Shown one piece after another: positions 14,041 to 17,114 of a stretch of 17,114 bases of DNA. Location: contig CALIQO010000096.1 of NCBI GenBank assembly GCA_938044055.1, positions 1 to 17,114 on the forward strand, given 5' to 3'. The notes beneath the pieces are model-generated. The model saw only the letters and a program-made list of their open reading frames with translations. It was not told the origin of the DNA and did not search any database. Source of the stretch: an uncultured Saprospiraceae bacterium. Lineage in GTDB: Bacteria > Bacteroidota > Bacteroidia > Chitinophagales > Saprospiraceae. Position 1 is the stretch's first letter, and each line of letters opens with the position of its first letter. The position numbers and the translations under genes are program-made.

Positions 14041-14048
14041 GAATTACT

Positions 14049-14801
14049 TCAATAGCGACCTTTAAGTTGCCCCGCCATAAAATTTATTTTTTCTTCACTA
14101 TATTTTACAGCTGCGGCATCAAGTATGGCTTTAGTAGAAGAAGTGCCGATTCTTGTAGCACCGAGGGCGTGAACCGCAAGCATTTCTTCTACTGTTCTTA
14201 TACCGCCGGAAGCTTTTACTTTTACAGAACCTGTTGCGTGCTTTCTCATCAGAATCAAGTCTTGTTCTGTGGCACCACGATAGCTGTATTTTCCATCACC
14301 ACCTTTCACCATGCCGAAACCTGTAGACGTCTTTATAAAATCTACACCTATAGAATTGCAGATCTCACACAACTTGATTTTATATTGATCAGAAGGGAGA
14401 AAGTCATTTTCGAAAATGACCTTGATTACCGCATTGTATTTTTTCACTACATAATATACTTCTCGGATTTCTTTTTCTAAATAAGTCCAGTCTTCGCTCA
14501 GCACTTTTCCTATGTTCACTACAAGGTCTATTTCAACGGCACCAGCAATACAGCATTGTTCTGTTTCCTCTTTTTTCATTTCGATGGAGTTACTGCCATG
14601 AGGAAAACCAACTACAGTTCCTACCATAACATCAGAACCTTCTAGCCATTGACAAGCCTTCTTAATAGCGTAAGGCTTGATGCAGACAGAAGCAACATTG
14701 TAAGCCACGGCAAGGGCACAACCATTCTTAAGATCCAGATCTGTAAGGGTCGGGTGGAGAAGTGCGTGATCGATCATTTTGGCGAGAGCATTCACAGTCA
14801 T
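14049..14801 (-). CDS. deoC: deoxyribose-phosphate aldolase
   Basis: DeoC reversibly cleaves 2-deoxy-D-ribose 5-phosphate to glyceraldehyde 3-phosphate and acetaldehyde, the last step of deoxynucleoside catabolism in the cytoplasm. The protein has 250 residues from the ATG at 14801, close to the usual 220-260. The Schiff-base lysine is K157 in DFIKTSTGFG; the second active-site lysine is K196 in VKASGGIRT, and D92 in EIDLVVNIG is the proton-relay acid. IDHALLHPT at 10-18 and VVGFPHG at 63-69 are N-terminal signatures. Between the GFG (161-163) and the GAT (176-178) there are 12 residues rather than about two, an insertion that spaces the two lysines 39 apart. No other deo genes are next to it. 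Confidence 0.96.
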   Translation of the reverse strand: MTVNALAKMIDHALLHPTLTDLDLKNGCALAVAYNVASVCIKPYAIKKACQWLEGSDVMVGTVVGFPHGSNSIEMKKEETEQCCIAGAVEIDLVVNIGKVLSEDWTYLEKEIREVYYVVKKYNAVIKVIFENDFLPSDQYKIKLCEICNSIGVDFIKTSTGFGMVKGGDGKYSYRGATEQDLILMRKHATGSVKVKASGGIRTVEEMLAVHALGATRIGTSSTKAILDAAAVKYSEEKINFMAGQLKGRY

Positions 14802-14829
14802 GATTCTTGTTTTTGTGATTCAGAATGAC

Positions 14830-14849
14830 ACAATTATAATGAGAATTGT
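14830..14849. repeat. short inverted repeat in the deoC / ATPase divergent spacer
   Basis: ACAATT (14830-14835) and AATTGT (14844-14849) form a perfect 6-bp dyad with an 8-nt spacer in the 124-nt divergent region, about 30 nt upstream of deoC. The geometry would fit a small repressor site, but the arms are short and AT-rich, so chance is possible. No TAnnTTTG element for deoC is visible. Confidence 0.3.
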
Positions 14850-14925
14850 TGCAAGAAAGAGTAACGGCAATTGTAGGAAAAAAAATATGTTTATTATCGA
14901 CCCATGAATTTCTTATTTTTAAAGC

Positions 14926-15714
14926 GTGATATACATCAAGACCATTCATTTTAATACGGACCTTACCCATCCTTTTCCATATGACGTATCCTCTATTAAA
15001 CACAGTAAAAATATTGAGCTAGATTCAGACATTACTTTTTTTATTGGAGACAATGGTACTGGAAAATCCACCTTGATAGAAACACTTGCATTCTGGTTAC
15101 AGCTGCCACACATGGACGGTTATGAGTATAGTAAGAAAGCATTTGAGGCGTCAACAGAATTGGTAAAATGTCTTGATATAGAATTCAACATTGATCGGCC
15201 TACAGGGTTTTTCTTTCGAGCTGAAGATTTCGGAGAACTGATGAACAGTATAGATCGAAGAGATGCAGATGTTTATAAACACCTCAAGAGCCTGGAAGGA
15301 GAAGTTCCAGAATCGGTCATCAAGCAGATGATGAACAATGCCAATTATCAACAACATCGCATAAGAAACAATTATGGGCAAGACCTTCTCTCTTTTTCTC
15401 ACGGTGAGGCTTATCTTAAAATCTTACATAGTAAAATCAACAGAGACGGAATCTATATCCTTGATGAGCCAGAAGCAGCTTTATCTCCGGCAAGGCAACT
15501 GTCTCTAATTTACTTGATTATGGAACACCTGAAAGATCATCAATCACAGTTTATTATTTCCACTCATTCTCCTATGCTAATGGCTATACCAGGAGCTTCT
15601 CTATATGAAATAAGCCATGATGGTATGGAGAAAAAACCTTTCGAGGAAACAGAGCATTATACCATTACGCGTAATTTTCTTAATAATCCTGAGACTTACT
15701 TAAGACACCTTTAA
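14926..15714 (+). CDS. stand-alone ABC-type ATPase (COG3910-like)
   Basis: This is a soluble AAA/ABC ATPase of the predicted-ATPase type close to COG3910; function unknown. It has 262 residues from a GTG at 14926; there is no suitable ATG before the Walker A motif. Walker A is GDNGTGKST (41-49), the ABC signature is SFSHGE (156-161), Walker B is IYILDEPEAALSP (176-188), and H214 in STHSPM is the H-loop switch. The C-terminal EETEHYTITRNFLNNPE segment is family specific. Unlike RecF or SbcC it has no long coiled coil and no membrane partner nearby, so it is unlikely to be a transporter subunit. It is divergent from deoC and convergent with the YgjP-type gene; a weak TATTTTTA lies just before the start. 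Confidence 0.88.
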   Translation: MIYIKTIHFNTDLTHPFPYDVSSIKHSKNIELDSDITFFIGDNGTGKSTLIETLAFWLQLPHMDGYEYSKKAFEASTELVKCLDIEFNIDRPTGFFFRAEDFGELMNSIDRRDADVYKHLKSLEGEVPESVIKQMMNNANYQQHRIRNNYGQDLLSFSHGEAYLKILHSKINRDGIYILDEPEAALSPARQLSLIYLIMEHLKDHQSQFIISTHSPMLMAIPGASLYEISHDGMEKKPFEETEHYTITRNFLNNPETYLRHL

Positions 15715-15759
15715 AGGATGTCGCATAATAGGACTATTGACCTCTCTATAATAGATTCT

Positions 15760-16491
15760 TCAGAATGAAAGGGTGTGTCCATTGTTTTTTAACCACCGTT
15801 CATATTTTTTGTGATCGGGACAAGCTTGTTTTACAAGATTCCAGAACCTATCAGAATGATTGAGTTCGATCAGGTGAGCCAGCTCATGGATGATGACATA
15901 ATCGCGGACCGCTTCAGGCGCTTTTAACAATCTTACGGATAGATTTATATTTCCTTTTCCAGAGCAAGAACCCCAGTTGGTCCGGTTGTTTTTTAAGGTA
16001 ACCCTGCCGACTTCCACATTGAAGTGTCTTTCGTTAAGTTGGTTGACCCTTTCTGTCATTATAGGCTTAAAGCGCTTCTGCGCAAATTTTACGATCATCT
16101 CTCTATGGGCTTTTGATTTATCTTTCGGAGTATACCATTTGCCTAGAGCGATATTGATTTTTCCATCGTCCCATGAAACCTTATCCCGGTCACCATTATG
16201 TGTAGTTACATGAACATCATAGTGGTTGTCCCATAATGTAAGCCTATAATAATCGGGTACCTTAAGAATTAAAAATTCTGTAAATGGCGAAGGGTTGTCT
16301 TTAAGACGTTCCACACACCACAACTTAGCCTTGTCATAAATTCCTATAGAAGGAGTCAAGTATGGACACCTTATTATTAAGCCCTTTTTTGTTACGGAGA
16401 ATCGGATCGATCTGCGATACTCCTTATATATAATAACAGGGATATGATAATCACCTATGATATATGGAGAATGAGATTTTCCCTTACCCAT
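15760..16491 (-). CDS. YgjP/SprT-like zinc metallopeptidase (WLM / DUF45 family)
   Basis: This 243-residue protein belongs to the YgjP-type M48-like metallopeptidases. The zinc motif is H202-E203-L-A-H206, with H212 in ELNHSDRFW likely the third ligand. The preceding [17 protein letters not shown] (170-185) is the family's conserved block. The N-terminal half (about 15-120) is beta-rich and poorly conserved. It should be cytoplasmic, as no signal peptide or membrane segment is seen. Physiological substrates of YgjP proteins are not settled. The start codon overlaps the end of serC by 8 nt (ATGGGTAA), so the two are probably translated by coupled termination-reinitiation. The 3' end is 45 nt from the convergent ATPase gene with no obvious terminator. 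Confidence 0.88.
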   Translation of the reverse strand: MGKGKSHSPYIIGDYHIPVIIYKEYRRSIRFSVTKKGLIIRCPYLTPSIGIYDKAKLWCVERLKDNPSPFTEFLILKVPDYYRLTLWDNHYDVHVTTHNGDRDKVSWDDGKINIALGKWYTPKDKSKAHREMIVKFAQKRFKPIMTERVNQLNERHFNVEVGRVTLKNNRTNWGSCSGKGNINLSVRLLKAPEAVRDYVIIHELAHLIELNHSDRFWNLVKQACPDHKKYERWLKNNGHTLSF

Positions 16492-17114
16492 GTTTTTCTG
16501 AGAAAGCCTTCATGACAGAAACCAAAGTTTCTACACCTTCTAGAGGCATGGCATTATATATTGATGCACGGAAGCCTCCTACAGATCGATGGCCTTTTAC
16601 GCCGACACATCCTGCTGCTTCACACATGTTTAAGAAATCACCTTCGTTATCTGTTGCTGTAGTTAGAAAACATACATTCATTCTAGAACGATCTTCTTTC
16701 TCAGCTGTACCGTAGAAGAGCGGATTGTTATCTATCTCATTGTACAGCATTTCTGCTTTCTCGATGTTCTTTTCTTCCATTGCTTTTACACCACCTTGCG
16801 CCTTGATCCATCTCAGTGTCAGCATCGAAGTATATATAGGAAACACAGGAGGGGTATTGAAAGAAGAAGCTTTAGCTATATGCGTCTGATAGTCTAGCAT
16901 AGTTGGGATTTCTCTAGACACTTTTCCGAGCATGTCTTTTCTTATAATGACTAACGTTACTCCGGCAGGACCCATGTTCTTCTGTGCACCAGCATAGATC
17001 AATCCGTATCTGTTGCCGTCGATTGGTCTTGAAAAAATATTAGAAGACATATCTGCTACAATAGGAGCGTCTGTGTCTGGTAAGTCGTGATACTCTGTTC
17101 CGAAGATGGTGTTG
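16484..17114 (-). CDS. serC: phosphoserine aminotransferase, 5' end outside the window
   Basis: SerC converts 3-phosphohydroxypyruvate and glutamate to phosphoserine and 2-oxoglutarate in serine synthesis and also acts in PLP synthesis. Only the C-terminal 209 residues or so are present; the frame runs open to base 17113. An internal Met at 17050 is not the start, since codons before it read NTIFGTEY then APIVADMSS, both family sequence. The PLP-lysine lies in [40 protein letters not shown] and [16 protein letters not shown] are further SerC signatures. The stop overlaps the start of the YgjP-type gene by 8 nt. Identity is secure, and the missing part should be about 150 residues. Confidence 0.95.
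   Translation of the reverse strand, partial: NTIFGTEYHDLPDTDAPIVADMSSNIFSRPIDGNRYGLIYAGAQKNMGPAGVTLVIIRKDMLGKVSREIPTMLDYQTHIAKASSFNTPPVFPIYTSMLTLRWIKAQGGVKAMEEKNIEKAEMLYNEIDNNPLFYGTAEKEDRSRMNVCFLTTATDNEGDFLNMCEAAGCVGVKGHRSVGGFRASIYNAMPLEGVETLVSVMKAFSEKHG

Overview
The window looks like a chromosomal segment of a Bacteroidota bacterium, possibly of the Saprospiria group. The phylum call rests on start-proximal TAnnTTTG promoter elements, weak Shine-Dalgarno use, the typical bS6-bS18-bL9 order, a DUF4920 lipoprotein and a stand-alone RfaE2 domain. The class-level guess rests mainly on an IPTL-CTERM protein and is weak. Almost everything can be assigned to known families. I see no prophage, insertion sequence, tRNA, rRNA or CRISPR array.

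Left part (1-5060). A minus-strand PLP-dependent transsulfuration enzyme (cystathionine gamma-synthase/lyase family) is divergent from panD (aspartate decarboxylase). After a 142-nt gap comes a compact four-gene run: a UPF0104-type membrane protein, RfaE2 heptose-1-phosphate adenylyltransferase, a NIF3-family metal protein, and a coiled-coil/zinc-ribbon protein. It ends at a strong intrinsic terminator (5025-5057).

Middle part (5076-8965). An exported TPR-like protein runs convergently, with 10 nt between stop codons, into a DUF4920 lipoprotein. Next is the most unusual gene of the window, an exported 551-residue protein. It has two MORN-repeat blocks, each opening with a C-x4-C motif, joined by a very basic linker. 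Its C-terminal metacaspase/C14-type protease domain has an intact His-Cys dyad and an EF-hand-like loop.

Ribosomal operon (about 9042-10446). rpsF, rpsR and rplI follow a textbook Bacteroidota promoter whose -33 box overlaps an imperfect 46-bp inverted repeat, and they end at a hairpin terminator. S6 carries a tandemly duplicated Ala/Lys/Pro/Glu tail ending in three encoded glutamates.

Right part (10528-17114). An IPTL-CTERM surface protein and an outer-membrane beta-barrel candidate lie on the plus strand, each followed by a terminator. A DUF4874/DUF4832 secreted protein with a beta-helix-like C terminus and deoC lie on the minus strand. A stand-alone COG3910-type ABC ATPase is divergent from deoC. 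A YgjP-type metalloprotease and the 3' part of serC overlap by 8 nt on the minus strand, and serC runs off the window.

I found no clear multi-gene novel system. The best leads are the MORN-metacaspase architecture and the inverted repeat at the ribosomal-protein promoter.
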